NCBI GenBank assembly: GCA_963811705.1
Contig: CAWESL010000007.1
Coordinates: 372,001 to 436,000, forward strand
Source of the DNA: DATJPR01 sp963811705
GTDB lineage: Bacteria; Bacteroidota; Ignavibacteria; UBA10030; UBA6906
Direction of reading: 5' to 3'
DNA length: 64,000 bases
Part shown: positions 26,583 to 34,406 of the stretch, piece by piece
Numbering within the stretch: the stretch's first letter is position 1
Layout: each line of letters starts with the position of its first letter
The notes under the pieces: generated by a model
The model's input: the letters and a program-made list of their open reading frames with translations, nothing else
The model's database searches: none
Told to the model about the DNA's origin: nothing
Translations under genes and position numbers: made by a program

Positions 26583-26913
26583 ATTTCTATAGTTACCGGT
26601 TACGTTCTCTTCTTTGCGCATTACGCGTTAGGTCAGGGCATCGCGCGATCGTTTTTTTTAGCGCACTTCAGCCCCCTCTCAGTCAACCGGCGCGGATCAT
26701 CACAGACAGTAGTCCTGGACATTCGAACCATAAGCCCTTGGTCCAGGGAGAGCTCCACCAACACGCATAACTGGCCTTCTTCCCGGATGTGTTGAGTTGC
26801 AGCGCTCGTTGACGAGCCTCCTCCATCACGGTCGTCGGGCCAAACCAGTTCCCTCTCATCACGCATCATTCTCTAAGCGAAGGTCCATCCCGGGGCAGGG
26901 ATTTGACCGAGGG

Positions 26914-26964
26914 AATGTTAAACGTTCATCAATGTTAAACGTTTGTCAATGTTGATCGTTGTTC
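26914..26964. repeat. Three tandem 17-bp repeats with AACGTT-like cores
   Basis: AATGTTAAACGTTCATC, AATGTTAAACGTTTGTC and AATGTTGATCGTTGTTC follow each other without gaps. The first two differ at two positions; the third has diverged more. The repeat units carry the palindromic core AACGTT. They lie 130-180 bp upstream of the GH35 start and look like an array of regulator-binding sites. Confidence 0.6.
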
Positions 26965-27025
26965 ATCGGCGCTGTTCTCATCAAGTAATGGGGAGCTGCT
27001 GAGGTTGGAGTAATGTGTTTCGTCA

Positions 27026-27062
27026 ACGCCTGCAGTCTCTCCAAGGCTGCAGGCGTCTTTCT
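27026..27062 (+). terminator. Intrinsic-terminator-like hairpin in the GH35 leader
   Basis: ACGCCTGCAG (27026-27035) pairs perfectly with CTGCAGGCGT (27047-27056) around an 11-nt loop, and CTTTCTTTG follows. It lies only about 38 bp before the GH35 start codon, on the same strand, so it may act as a transcription attenuator. Confidence 0.55.
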
Positions 27063-27094
27063 TTGTCGACTGCATTCACCGGAGATATCTCGCC

Positions 27095-28705
27095 ATGAGT
27101 TCAAGAACCCTCCGTCATCTTGTCGTGTTCGCTGTCTTCCTCTTCCCGAATGTGCTCCCCGCCGCAGACATTCCGAGGCTGATCGAGAAGAACGGGCGCC
27201 ATGCCCTCCTGGTCGACGGTAAGCCGTACTTCATTCTTGGAGCGCAGATCAACAATTCGAGCGCATGGCCCTCGAGCCTGCCATACGTCTGGCCGGCAAT
27301 TCATACCATTCATGCCAACACCGTCGAAGCACCGGTCTACTGGGAACAGCTGGAACCACAACAGGGACGCTTTGACTTCTCCAATACCGATACATTGCTT
27401 GTCCAGGCCAGGAGAAATCGCGTTCGTCTGGTCCTTCTGTGGTTTGGCGGATGGAAGAATGGCTCCATGCATTATGCGCCCGAATGGGTCAAGAACGACA
27501 CCGCCCGGTTCCCCCGCATGGTCGACGCCGGAGGGAACCCTTTGGACATCCTCACCGTGTTTTCGAAAGCAACGCTTGATGCAGACCGTTCGGCGTTCGT
27601 TGCCCTCATGCGACATCTCAGGCAAGTCGATGGTCTTCGGAGAACGGTCATTCTCATTCAGGTTGAGAATGAGACGGGTTCGTATGGGACAGTCAGGGAC
27701 TTCTCGCCGGGCGCGCAGACCGCGTTCGCAGAAACGGTCCCGCCAGATTTCCTCGCTGCGCTTCACAAACCACCGGGGACCTGGAAGGAAGTGTTTGGAG
27801 AGAACGCCAACGAAACCTTTGCTGCCTACTCTGCCGCCCGCTACGTCGATCAGATCGCCGCGGCCGGGAAGATGGCGTACGCGCTCCCGATGTACGTCAA
27901 CGCTGCACTTCGCGACCCGGGCGAGCCCAACGCCAGACCGGGCACATACTACCCGAGCGGGGGACCGACGTACAACATGCTGGATGTCTGGAAAGCCGCC
28001 GCGAAATCCATCGACATCCTCGCCCCCGATATCTATCTGCGTGACCGGTCGGCATACCTGAAGACACTGTCCCTTTACTCCCGACCGGACAATCCCCTGT
28101 TCGTCCCGGAAACGAGCAACCATCCTGCCAATGCCCGGTATCTCTTCACAGTGCTTGGAATGGGCGGGATCGGATTTTCTCCATTCGGCGTTGATTACAC
28201 CGGCTACGTCAATAGTCCGCTCGGGTGGGGTGAAGTTTCTGAAAAGGCGCTGCGCACCTTCTCTGAGGAATATTCCCTGCTCGGCCCCATGATCGGAGAA
28301 ATCGCTCAATTCAGTTACGATGGACACGTGAAGACCGCGGTGGAAGAACGCGCGACGCCGCAAACGACGTTGGATTTCGGAAAGTGGCGCGTGAGCGTAT
28401 CCTATGGACTCCCGCAATTCGGTTATGGCAATAATCCGCCCGGCAACCCGGATTCTGACGGTTGCGCACTCGTTGCGAAACTGGGCCCCGATGAATTTCT
28501 GGTCACCGGGATTGCATCCCGCGTCAGCTTCGCTCTCGACCCGGCATTGTCCGGACAACGCATGGACTACCTCCGCGTTGAAGAAGGAACGTACGAGAAG
28601 GGCAAGTGGCGATTTCTCCGGATCTGGAATGGCGATCAGACTGATTGGGGGCTCAATTTCAGATATCTCCCGCAAGTCCTCCGGGTGCGGCTCGGAACAT
28701 ATTGA
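27095..28705 (+). CDS. GH35-like beta-galactosidase (DUF5597-type)
   Basis: This is a 536-aa exported glycosidase with a signal peptide (MSSRTLRHLVVFAVFLFPNVLPA). The (beta/alpha)8 domain begins at LLVDGKPYFILGAQINNSS and includes NTVEAPVYWEQLEPQQGRFDF, typical of the GH35/GH42 clan. The proposed acid/base is E193 in IQVENETG and the nucleophile is E339 in LFVPETSN. The C-terminal beta domain resembles the DUF5597 module found in bacterial GH35 enzymes. Removal of terminal beta-galactose from xyloglucan side chains fits its position beside two GH31 alpha-xylosidases. It is followed 59 bp later by a GH31 gene. Control by the upstream operators, tandem repeats and hairpin is likely. Family assignment is firm; substrate is inferred. 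Confidence 0.85.
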   Translation: MSSRTLRHLVVFAVFLFPNVLPAADIPRLIEKNGRHALLVDGKPYFILGAQINNSSAWPSSLPYVWPAIHTIHANTVEAPVYWEQLEPQQGRFDFSNTDTLLVQARRNRVRLVLLWFGGWKNGSMHYAPEWVKNDTARFPRMVDAGGNPLDILTVFSKATLDADRSAFVALMRHLRQVDGLRRTVILIQVENETGSYGTVRDFSPGAQTAFAETVPPDFLAALHKPPGTWKEVFGENANETFAAYSAARYVDQIAAAGKMAYALPMYVNAALRDPGEPNARPGTYYPSGGPTYNMLDVWKAAAKSIDILAPDIYLRDRSAYLKTLSLYSRPDNPLFVPETSNHPANARYLFTVLGMGGIGFSPFGVDYTGYVNSPLGWGEVSEKALRTFSEEYSLLGPMIGEIAQFSYDGHVKTAVEERATPQTTLDFGKWRVSVSYGLPQFGYGNNPPGNPDSDGCALVAKLGPDEFLVTGIASRVSFALDPALSGQRMDYLRVEEGTYEKGKWRFLRIWNGDQTDWGLNFRYLPQVLRVRLGTY

Positions 28706-28764
28706 CGCCATCTCAATCACCCGGGGCCATCGTTCCGGTGATGCACTTTCAAAGGAGCGTGATC

Positions 28765-31161
28765 ATGAAGGCGTGTCAAATGAAATTCCCTCTTTCCCTT
28801 CTGGCAGCTGTCATCATCGCCGTCGCGGCCCCGGCCAACGCTCCGGCCGAAGTTGTCTCATACGCCCGGGAATCGCACGGCCTTCATTTCGTCCTCGACA
28901 AAGGCTCCATGGCTGTGTCGATATGCGCCGATGATATTATCCATGTGCAATACACGGCATCGACCGGGATGCCGGCAGGGAAATCGCTGGTCGTCGTCGC
29001 ACCTTGGACGACACCCACAAGGTTCAGTGTCGACGAAAGCTCCGAAACGATTATCATGACGACGAAGCGACTCAGGATCCGCGTGGACAAGGCGACAAAT
29101 GCGATTGCGTTTGCAGACCTCGAGGACAACATCATCCTTGCGGAGGACGGAAGAGATGGGAAGTCCATGGATCGCGTCACCGTTGCCGGAATCCCTACCT
29201 CCAGATGTTCGACCAAATTCCTTTCCCCCAGGGACGAAGCGTTGTTCGGCCTGGGATGCCATCCGGAGGACTCACTCGCGATGAACTACAAGGGGCGCGA
29301 GCAGGATCTCGCAATCCGGTACATGACCGGCGCGATCCCGGTCCTCCTTTCGACTCGCGGATACGGATTGTTGTGGGACAATTATTCCGCGTCACAGTTC
29401 TTCGGCGGAGAAGACAACAACACGGCGTTCCGGTACGTCTCGGAAAGTGGCACCAAGGTTGATTACTATTTCTTCTACGGCCCCGATTTCGACCGCATCA
29501 TCGCCCTCTATCGTCAGACAACCGGCCAGGCGCCGATGTTCCCGAAATGGGCGTTCGGCCTCTTCCAGTCGCAAGACCGGTACAAAAGTCAGGCCGAAGT
29601 ACTCTCGGTGAAGGACAACTACCGGAATAACCACCTCCCGGTCGACTGCATTGTCCAGGACTGGTTCTATTGGGAACCAGACGTCATCGGATCGCATGTC
29701 ATGGATCCCATCCGATATCCTGACCCGAAGGCGATGGTGGATGCACTCCACAAGGACCATCTTCATGCCATGATCTCCATCTGGCCGGTGTTCGCCAAGG
29801 GAACAAAGGATTATGAACAACTCAAGGAGGCAGGGTGCCTGACGTCCATCACATGGGACAACGTCATGACACACACGTTTGACAACTATTACGATGCGCA
29901 CAACCCCACGGCACGCGACATCTACTGGCAGCAGATCAGGGACAGTCTTGTTGGACGGTACGGATGGGACGCGATCTGGGTGGACCAGTGCGAACCAGAC
30001 AACGGGAGTCTTCTGGATGAACGGCGAAAAGCGGAATTTGCGATCGGCAAAGGAATCGACTATTTCAACACCTACTCCCTGATGCACACGACAGGTTTAT
30101 ACGAACACTGGAGAAAGGACATCCGGGGGAAACGGGCCTTCTTTCTGGCCCGCCAGGCCTTCGCCGGGCAACAGCGTAACGCAACAACGCTCTGGTCCTC
30201 CGACATTACGTGCACCTTTCATTCGTTCAAAGATCAGGTGCCGCAGGGAATCAACGCGTGCGCCTCGGGAATCCCATATTGGACATCCGACATCGGCGGA
30301 TACCATTACCAATGGCAGTCCCCCGATTGGACGACGCCTGCAAACCGGGAATTGTTCACGCGATGGTTTCAGTTCGGGGCCTTTTGCCCAGTCTTCAGGA
30401 TCCATGGCAAAGGAGAGCGGGCATTGTACTCACAGAATTGGGATGCCGGCACGAAGAGCATCCTCCTGAAGTATGACAATCTGCGTTATCGCCTCATGCC
30501 CTATCTTTATTCGCTCGCGTGGAAAGTGACCGACAGCGCGTACACCATCATGCGAGCGCTTGCATTTGATTTTCGCGAAGATCGGGCCGTTGACACCATC
30601 AAGGACCAATATATGTTTGGCCCCGCATTCCTGGTGAACCCCGTGACCGAGCAAAGGGACAAGTCGCGCTCTCCCGGCAAGGAAACACGAAAAGTGTATC
30701 TGCCGCGGCCCGCCGGCTGGGTGGATTTCTGGACAGGTAAGACATTCACGGGCGGGCAGACGATCGATGCATCGGCGCCGATTGAAACGATACCGCTCTA
30801 CATCAGGGCAGGTTCGATCGTTCCCATGGGTCCGTTCCTCCAGTTCGCGACCGAATCTCCCAACGACACACTGGAACTCCGAATTTACCCCGGCGCCGAC
30901 GGCACCTTCACGTTGTACGAGGACGAGAACGATACCTATCACTACGAACAAGGTGTCTTCGCGACGATCTCCTTCCACTGGGACAATGATCGGCGTGAGT
31001 TGAGTATTGCGGACCGGGCCGGCACGTTCCCGGGGATGCTCCCGGCGCGGACCTTCAACGTCGTCCTCGTGGACGGGATCAACGGATCCGGAATTGAACC
31101 ATGCCGGAAACCCTCGACAACGGTTCATTACGAGGGGAAACGGATCGTCGTCGGGCTCTGA
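28765..31161 (+). CDS. GH31 alpha-xylosidase / alpha-glucosidase
   Basis: This is a 798-aa exported enzyme. The start at 28765 gives the signal peptide MKACQMKFPLSLLAAVIIAV and has AAAGGAG 7-8 nt upstream; an in-frame ATG 120 bp earlier lies inside the GH35 gene and is rejected. After an N-terminal beta-sandwich without PA14 insert, the barrel carries nucleophile D407 in IWVDQCEPDNG and acid/base D480 in LWSSDIT. C-terminal beta domains include RPAGWVDFWTGKTFTGGQTI and FTLYEDENDTYHYEQG. It is a paralogue of the GH31 at 18052-20904 and is probably co-transcribed with the GH35 gene. Removal of alpha-linked xylose is the most likely activity in this setting, though alpha-glucosidase is possible. 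Confidence 0.92.
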   Translation: MKACQMKFPLSLLAAVIIAVAAPANAPAEVVSYARESHGLHFVLDKGSMAVSICADDIIHVQYTASTGMPAGKSLVVVAPWTTPTRFSVDESSETIIMTTKRLRIRVDKATNAIAFADLEDNIILAEDGRDGKSMDRVTVAGIPTSRCSTKFLSPRDEALFGLGCHPEDSLAMNYKGREQDLAIRYMTGAIPVLLSTRGYGLLWDNYSASQFFGGEDNNTAFRYVSESGTKVDYYFFYGPDFDRIIALYRQTTGQAPMFPKWAFGLFQSQDRYKSQAEVLSVKDNYRNNHLPVDCIVQDWFYWEPDVIGSHVMDPIRYPDPKAMVDALHKDHLHAMISIWPVFAKGTKDYEQLKEAGCLTSITWDNVMTHTFDNYYDAHNPTARDIYWQQIRDSLVGRYGWDAIWVDQCEPDNGSLLDERRKAEFAIGKGIDYFNTYSLMHTTGLYEHWRKDIRGKRAFFLARQAFAGQQRNATTLWSSDITCTFHSFKDQVPQGINACASGIPYWTSDIGGYHYQWQSPDWTTPANRELFTRWFQFGAFCPVFRIHGKGERALYSQNWDAGTKSILLKYDNLRYRLMPYLYSLAWKVTDSAYTIMRALAFDFREDRAVDTIKDQYMFGPAFLVNPVTEQRDKSRSPGKETRKVYLPRPAGWVDFWTGKTFTGGQTIDASAPIETIPLYIRAGSIVPMGPFLQFATESPNDTLELRIYPGADGTFTLYEDENDTYHYEQGVFATISFHWDNDRRELSIADRAGTFPGMLPARTFNVVLVDGINGSGIEPCRKPSTTVHYEGKRIVVGL

Positions 31162-31181
31162 AGCAGCCGCGCATGGGAATA

Positions 31182-31898
31182 TCATGCGCCCGGGAAGAAG
31201 TATTGTTCGAGCTCGGAGAGGAACTTGGATGGCTCAGCCGGGATGGGCTCATCGCGGACGATGCGCCCTCGGCTGAGCACGATGACCCTGGAACACACGC
31301 CGACGACATGCGAAAGATTATGACTCGAAAGAAGGATCAGAGCGTTTGTCCGGTCGCAGTACTCACGGAGAATTTTCTTGAGAAGGAGTTGTGATGTCGG
31401 ATCGAGATTCGCGTACGGTTCATCGAGCACGACAACACGGGGACTTCCGAGAAAAGCCGAAGTGATTCCGACCTTTTGAATATTGCCTTTCGAGAGACCG
31501 CGGATAAGAGTTTTGCTTTCAAGGATATTGTCGCCGTTGAAGAAGATCCGGAAACGCTCGAGGGTCTCCTCGCGTTCACGCTTGGAGAGGCCCCGCACCG
31601 CTGCCACAAACCGGAGAAATTCCGCGGCGGTGAGATAGTCGATCAGAAATCCTTCGTCCAGATACGAGCCTGTGTAGGTTTTCCAGCGTTCACCGCGGGA
31701 GACGACGTCTCCGTCGGAGCATACCTCTCCATCATCCGCCGCAATGAGATCCAGGAGCAACCTGAGCAAGGTCGTTTTCCCTGCTCCATTGTTCCCCACC
31801 AGTCCGACGATTTCGCCTCGATCCATCGCCAACCATTCGATGTTCAGAACCTCCTTACCGGAGTATTCTTTTCGCAGGTGAGATACTGCGATACCCAT
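31182..31898 (-). CDS. ABC transporter ATP-binding protein (probable immunity/export of the peptide locus)
   Basis: This 238-aa ATPase has Walker A GNNGAGKTTLL, Walker B VVVLDEPYANLD, an LSKGN signature in place of LSGGQ, and the H-loop in ILLSSHNLSHV. The start at 31898 (MGIAVSHLRKEYSG) is chosen over a start 90 bp upstream because it begins the domain and has AAGGCG ahead. It is the last gene of the minus-strand bacteriocin-type locus and follows the permease gene by 11 bp, so it should power the two DUF5687-like permeases. ATPase-plus-permease sets next to bacteriocin genes commonly give self-protection; that role is inferred. It converges with the GH31 gene, 20 bp away. Confidence 0.9.
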   Translation of the reverse strand: MGIAVSHLRKEYSGKEVLNIEWLAMDRGEIVGLVGNNGAGKTTLLRLLLDLIAADDGEVCSDGDVVSRGERWKTYTGSYLDEGFLIDYLTAAEFLRFVAAVRGLSKREREETLERFRIFFNGDNILESKTLIRGLSKGNIQKVGITSAFLGSPRVVVLDEPYANLDPTSQLLLKKILREYCDRTNALILLSSHNLSHVVGVCSRVIVLSRGRIVRDEPIPAEPSKFLSELEQYFFPGA

Positions 31899-31909
31899 GC
31901 ATGATCGCC

Positions 31910-32653
31910 TTAGTGTGAATCGATATTCATGGACCGGCTGAGCAACGGCGCGGTCGCCAGAGGAACCAGGGCAGCGGCGGCGCAACACCCAAGCAAAGCC
32001 GCGCCATCCCCATGCCGCAAATGGGAAAAGACAAGTCCCAGCGCTCGCGATCCCGATTCAACCAAGGCCGGTCCATCCCCGCAAACCGTCACGGCGACGC
32101 CCAGGAAGGCAGGAATCACCCATCTCCGCATGTCGGCCGCGAACCATTGAACAGGGATGTTGAGCGCAATGAACACCAGGTGAACGCAGAGGAGCCCGCA
32201 GAACCAGGAGAGACTCGCCCGGGCCGGAAGAAGAGGCGCAAGGTTCTTCAGCCAGAATGCGAAAGCGGGAAGCAGAGGGACGACATTGATCCGTTTCACA
32301 AGCACCGAGAAGGCATAGAGCCCGAGAATGGACGATCGCCGGACCGGAAGAATCAACAACGGTTGAACGACAACGGCCGGCGGTTGGTCGAGAACGCAGC
32401 GAAGCACCGCAAGGGCGACAAACACGAAGAGCAGATGAGTCTCGACGAGTGAAACCACGTCCCTTCCCGGCGCCATCGCCCTCAGAACCACGTCGAGGAA
32501 ATAGCCGGCGGCGGTGAGATTTATGGCAACGAAGAACCCTGTCATCCAACCCGTCCCGCGGACCAGCATGCGGAACGGTGTCCAGCGGTTACGGGTGAAG
32601 GATTTCCACCTGAGAGTTGCACTGTGCAATAACAGCCGGGGAAATGAGCTCAC
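31910..32653 (-). CDS. ABC permease, resembling the N-terminal half of DUF5687 proteins
   Basis: This 247-aa integral membrane protein has six or so hydrophobic segments and starts with GTG behind a GAGG ribosome binding site. Its N-terminus (LHSATLRWKSFTRNRWTPFR) and the segment VVQPLLILPVRRSSILGLYAF followed by VLVKRINVVPLLPAF match my memory of the first half of DUF5687 proteins (LLILPIKRNTIVHY, FFNIFPAF). DUF5687 proteins are ~480-aa ABC-2-like permeases common in Bacteroidota. The second half of that family appears to be encoded by the gene immediately upstream (32676-33416). It probably forms a transporter with that protein and the ATPase at 31182-31898. The half-protein interpretation is from family knowledge and needs alignment. 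Confidence 0.7.
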   Translation of the reverse strand: MSSFPRLLLHSATLRWKSFTRNRWTPFRMLVRGTGWMTGFFVAINLTAAGYFLDVVLRAMAPGRDVVSLVETHLLFVFVALAVLRCVLDQPPAVVVQPLLILPVRRSSILGLYAFSVLVKRINVVPLLPAFAFWLKNLAPLLPARASLSWFCGLLCVHLVFIALNIPVQWFAADMRRWVIPAFLGVAVTVCGDGPALVESGSRALGLVFSHLRHGDGAALLGCCAAAALVPLATAPLLSRSMNIDSH

Positions 32654-32675
32654 GGCATCCTCACTGGCGACGAGA

Positions 32676-33416
32676 CTACAGGTCGAGGAGCTGATGTTTC
32701 TTTCTGAAGAGATTTTTCACGATCACGGTGGTCATCCGCCCCGTGAACGCCAATCCCGCGAGGCCCACAACAGCGGTCGCTCCGAGAGCCCACACCGTCA
32801 TCCCATCGATGACAAAGAAGGGAGTCGTCACCGGCAGGACAAAGAGGACTGCATACCACGGAGTGTGTTGTGAGGTGAAGAACGGTGATCCCCGCAGATC
32901 GATTTTCGATCGATTGAATGTCGCAACATACAACATGAGGGGGCCTCCGAATCCCGCATAGTACAATGCGAATGAGACGTAGGCCGCGATCACCAGAGTG
33001 CCGCCGCGCAGCACGGGTGGCAAAAGGACAACCCAAAAGAGCAGCGAATACGTTCGAAGGAAATACACTTTCCATCGCACATACGCCCGCACCGTGAGTC
33101 TCGTCATGTACCCCTGCAAAGAGTACCCGTCCTTCGCAAAACAATAGCTGGCATAATTGATCGCAGGTATGGAAACGAGCAGAGCCGTCCCGGAAAGCAG
33201 CATCTCGAGATCCTTCGGACCTTTCCGGAAATACAGCAGATAGAGCAAGATCGGCACCAGCAGGAGATTCCCGAGAAAGGCAATGGTCAATGGAGCATTC
33301 CGGGAAACCGATCGCACTTCTGTCAGATACAGCGGCTGCCAGAAGTCTCCCCCGGCGCTTTGACGGCGCCGGGGGAGACCGATCCAATTGGCAAAGGCGC
33401 GTTCTACCCGAAGCAT
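32676..33416 (-). CDS. ABC permease, resembling the C-terminal half of DUF5687 proteins
   Basis: This is a 246-aa membrane protein with about six hydrophobic segments. Features such as AFAKDG-like motif SYCFAKDGYSLQGYM, ARAYV-like RAYVRWKVYFLRTYSL and YVATFNRSKIDLRGSPFF match the second half of DUF5687 permeases (KYYLE..KW, YGGAFNRTPIDL). A basic tail FRKKHQLLDL ends the protein. Its ATG lies inside the preceding peptide gene, overlapping its last 13 nt, which suggests translational coupling to the precursor. It is followed 22 bp later by the gene resembling the N-terminal half, so the halves are in reversed order relative to the usual single protein. The role is inferred as part of an immunity or export ABC transporter. 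Confidence 0.7.
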   Translation of the reverse strand: MLRVERAFANWIGLPRRRQSAGGDFWQPLYLTEVRSVSRNAPLTIAFLGNLLLVPILLYLLYFRKGPKDLEMLLSGTALLVSIPAINYASYCFAKDGYSLQGYMTRLTVRAYVRWKVYFLRTYSLLFWVVLLPPVLRGGTLVIAAYVSFALYYAGFGGPLMLYVATFNRSKIDLRGSPFFTSQHTPWYAVLFVLPVTTPFFVIDGMTVWALGATAVVGLAGLAFTGRMTTVIVKNLFRKKHQLLDL

Positions 33417-33574
33417 CCCACTGCCCCCACCATCGCAAGCTGCGCCCCGAAAAACCCGAGCGGGTTATACCAGTTGGATGCGGCCACCGCAACACCGAGG
33501 CCGAAAGCAAGGCACGACGCGGTCGTCGAACCTCCGGTCAGAGCGTCCAACGTACTGAGTTCCACGTTCTTCAT
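33404..33574 (-). CDS. Double-glycine-leader bacteriocin-like peptide precursor (56 aa)
   Basis: This tiny gene has a strong AAAGGAAG ribosome binding site 7 nt before ATG. The leader MKNVELSTLDALTGG has Leu at -7 and -4 and Gly-Gly at -2/-1, the recognition and cleavage pattern of C39 peptidase exporters. Cleavage would leave a 41-residue mature peptide beginning STTASC and ending GAVGCFG. It is hydrophobic and Gly/Ala-rich (GFFGAQLAMVGAVG) with two cysteines, Cys6 and Cys39 of the mature part, suited to one long disulfide. It is the partner of the precursor at 33618-33794, with which it shares the C-terminal GCF motif. Its stop codon lies within the next gene. A C39 exporter gene lies upstream at 35094-37250. 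Antimicrobial activity is inferred, not shown. Confidence 0.85.
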   Translation of the reverse strand: MKNVELSTLDALTGGSTTASCLAFGLGVAVAASNWYNPLGFFGAQLAMVGAVGCFG

Positions 33575-33617
33575 TACGATCTTCCTTTCATGAAATGCGT
33601 GTTCACATCGCTTCAGT

Positions 33618-33794
33618 TTACTTGAAGCATCCGCCTTCAGCGGCCTGCCAGAGCAGGAATCCGGCCCCAATCCATCCGACCGGGCCGCCGTAGCACATCG
33701 AAAGGCCGGCTGCAAAACCCAGGCCTGCGCATTCCGACTGCGTGTATTCCCCGCCAACAACATGGGCGAGCTCTTCAAACGAAAGCAGCCTCAT
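33618..33794 (-). CDS. Double-glycine-leader bacteriocin-like peptide precursor (58 aa)
   Basis: This tiny gene has a strong AAGGAG ribosome binding site 7 nt before ATG. Its leader MRLLSFEELAHVVGG fits the classical class II bacteriocin pattern almost perfectly: Leu -12, Ser -11, Glu -8, Leu -7, Val -4, Gly-Gly. The 43-residue mature part starts EYTQSEC, contains MCYGGPVGWIGAGF with GxxxG motifs, and ends AEGGCFK. Cysteines fall at mature positions 7, 19 and 41. The GxxxG motifs and the adjacent second precursor suggest a two-peptide (class IIb-like) system whose helices pack together in a membrane. It lies 43 bp upstream of the second precursor and follows the CPHC thioredoxin gene. Homology to a named bacteriocin could not be tested here. 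Confidence 0.87.
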   Translation of the reverse strand: MRLLSFEELAHVVGGEYTQSECAGLGFAAGLSMCYGGPVGWIGAGFLLWQAAEGGCFK

Positions 33795-33861
33795 GGTTGT
33801 TCTCCTTGTGCACTATGTGAATAGTCGCCCCGCGGTCACGGGCATGATCTGTTCGCCGCTC

Positions 33862-33887
33862 ATCTGATTGCTCCGGACCAATCAGAT
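33862..33887 (-). promoter_or_regulatory. Intercistronic hairpin before the peptide precursor genes
   Basis: ATCTGATTG (33862-33870) and CAATCAGAT (33879-33887) form a perfect 9-bp stem around an 8-nt loop. It overlaps the stop codon of the thioredoxin-like gene and lies about 68 bp upstream of the first precursor. There is no U-tract, so it more likely acts as a partial terminator or mRNA-processing/stabilising element that lets precursor expression differ from the maturation genes. Confidence 0.45.
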
Positions 33888-34406
33888 TCTCCCAAGTACC
33901 GAGACAATGTTCCGTATTGACGTCAACCCGGCAATTCGTTCCCGGATGATTCCTTTCCGATCAACGAAAACCATCAAGGGCACAACTGTCCGGCCGAATG
34001 CCCTTCGCACCTCCTCCTCGTCAAGAGTGCCGAAGAGAATCGCAGGAGAGGACCGGAGGTGTCCCCATGCCTCGTACAGCGAATCCACCGCATCATCGCT
34101 TCCCGATGCGATCAGGTACAGCCGTGTCCCCTTCAACTCTTCCGTATGACGATCCAGCAACCCAAGCAGCTTCTGGCAGTGCGGACAGTTCCAGCGGAAC
34201 AGCACGATGATCTCGCCGCATGTGCTGTCGTGCCCCAGAAGGACCGGCGACGACCCTGCCCGAACGAGAAGCGGGGGAAATGTCGTGCCGACCCGCATGA
34301 CGTCCGGCCGTTCGAGTACAAGCCAGACGGCAATCGCGGCGAAAAACATTCCCGCTCCAAGAATTTTCCAGGGGATGGACTTCCCCGTGGGCTGCCCCGT
34401 ATCCAT
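33882..34406 (-). CDS. Membrane-anchored thioredoxin-like protein with CPHC motif
   Basis: This is a 174-aa protein with one N-terminal transmembrane helix (IPWKILGAGMFFAAIAVWLV) and a periplasmic thioredoxin-like domain. The active-site motif is C74-P-H-C77 in LFRWNCPHCQKLLG. CPHC is the DsbA-type dithiol rather than the CGPC of thioredoxin, which favours disulfide formation or isomerisation. Later elements (AILFGTLDEEEVRRAFG, VVPLMVFVDRKGIIRERI) include the cis-proline strand. A further Cys63 precedes the motif. Its ATG overlaps the stop of the preceding gene (TGATG), so translation is coupled. It lies between the exporter module and the cysteine-containing precursors, so it probably forms their disulfides. 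Confidence 0.85.
   Translation of the reverse strand: MDTGQPTGKSIPWKILGAGMFFAAIAVWLVLERPDVMRVGTTFPPLLVRAGSSPVLLGHDSTCGEIIVLFRWNCPHCQKLLGLLDRHTEELKGTRLYLIASGSDDAVDSLYEAWGHLRSSPAILFGTLDEEEVRRAFGRTVVPLMVFVDRKGIIRERIAGLTSIRNIVSVLGRI

Larger units (their letters stand above)
26378..27094. other. Long regulatory region upstream of the GH35 gene
   Basis: This 717-bp region has no supported gene but is rich in signals. It contains a strong promoter-like pair at 26513-26540 with two operator-like boxes just downstream, a triple 17-bp tandem repeat at 26914-26964, and a terminator-like hairpin at 27026-27056 about 40 bp before the GH35 start. The separate entries describe each. Confidence 0.55.

Noticed and set aside
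26914..26964. Possible CRISPR-like array
   Set aside because: Only three 17-bp units that abut with no spacers and no cas genes nearby.
27101..28720. A 539-codon open frame on the minus strand opposite the GH35 gene
   Set aside because: No domain, and the plus strand carries the signal peptide and the GH35 catalytic residues.
33404..33778. A 124-codon minus-strand reading covering both peptide genes
   Set aside because: Its first half is out of frame with the 58-aa precursor. Only the internal ATG at 33574 has a strong ribosome binding site and a GG leader, so the long version is not real.
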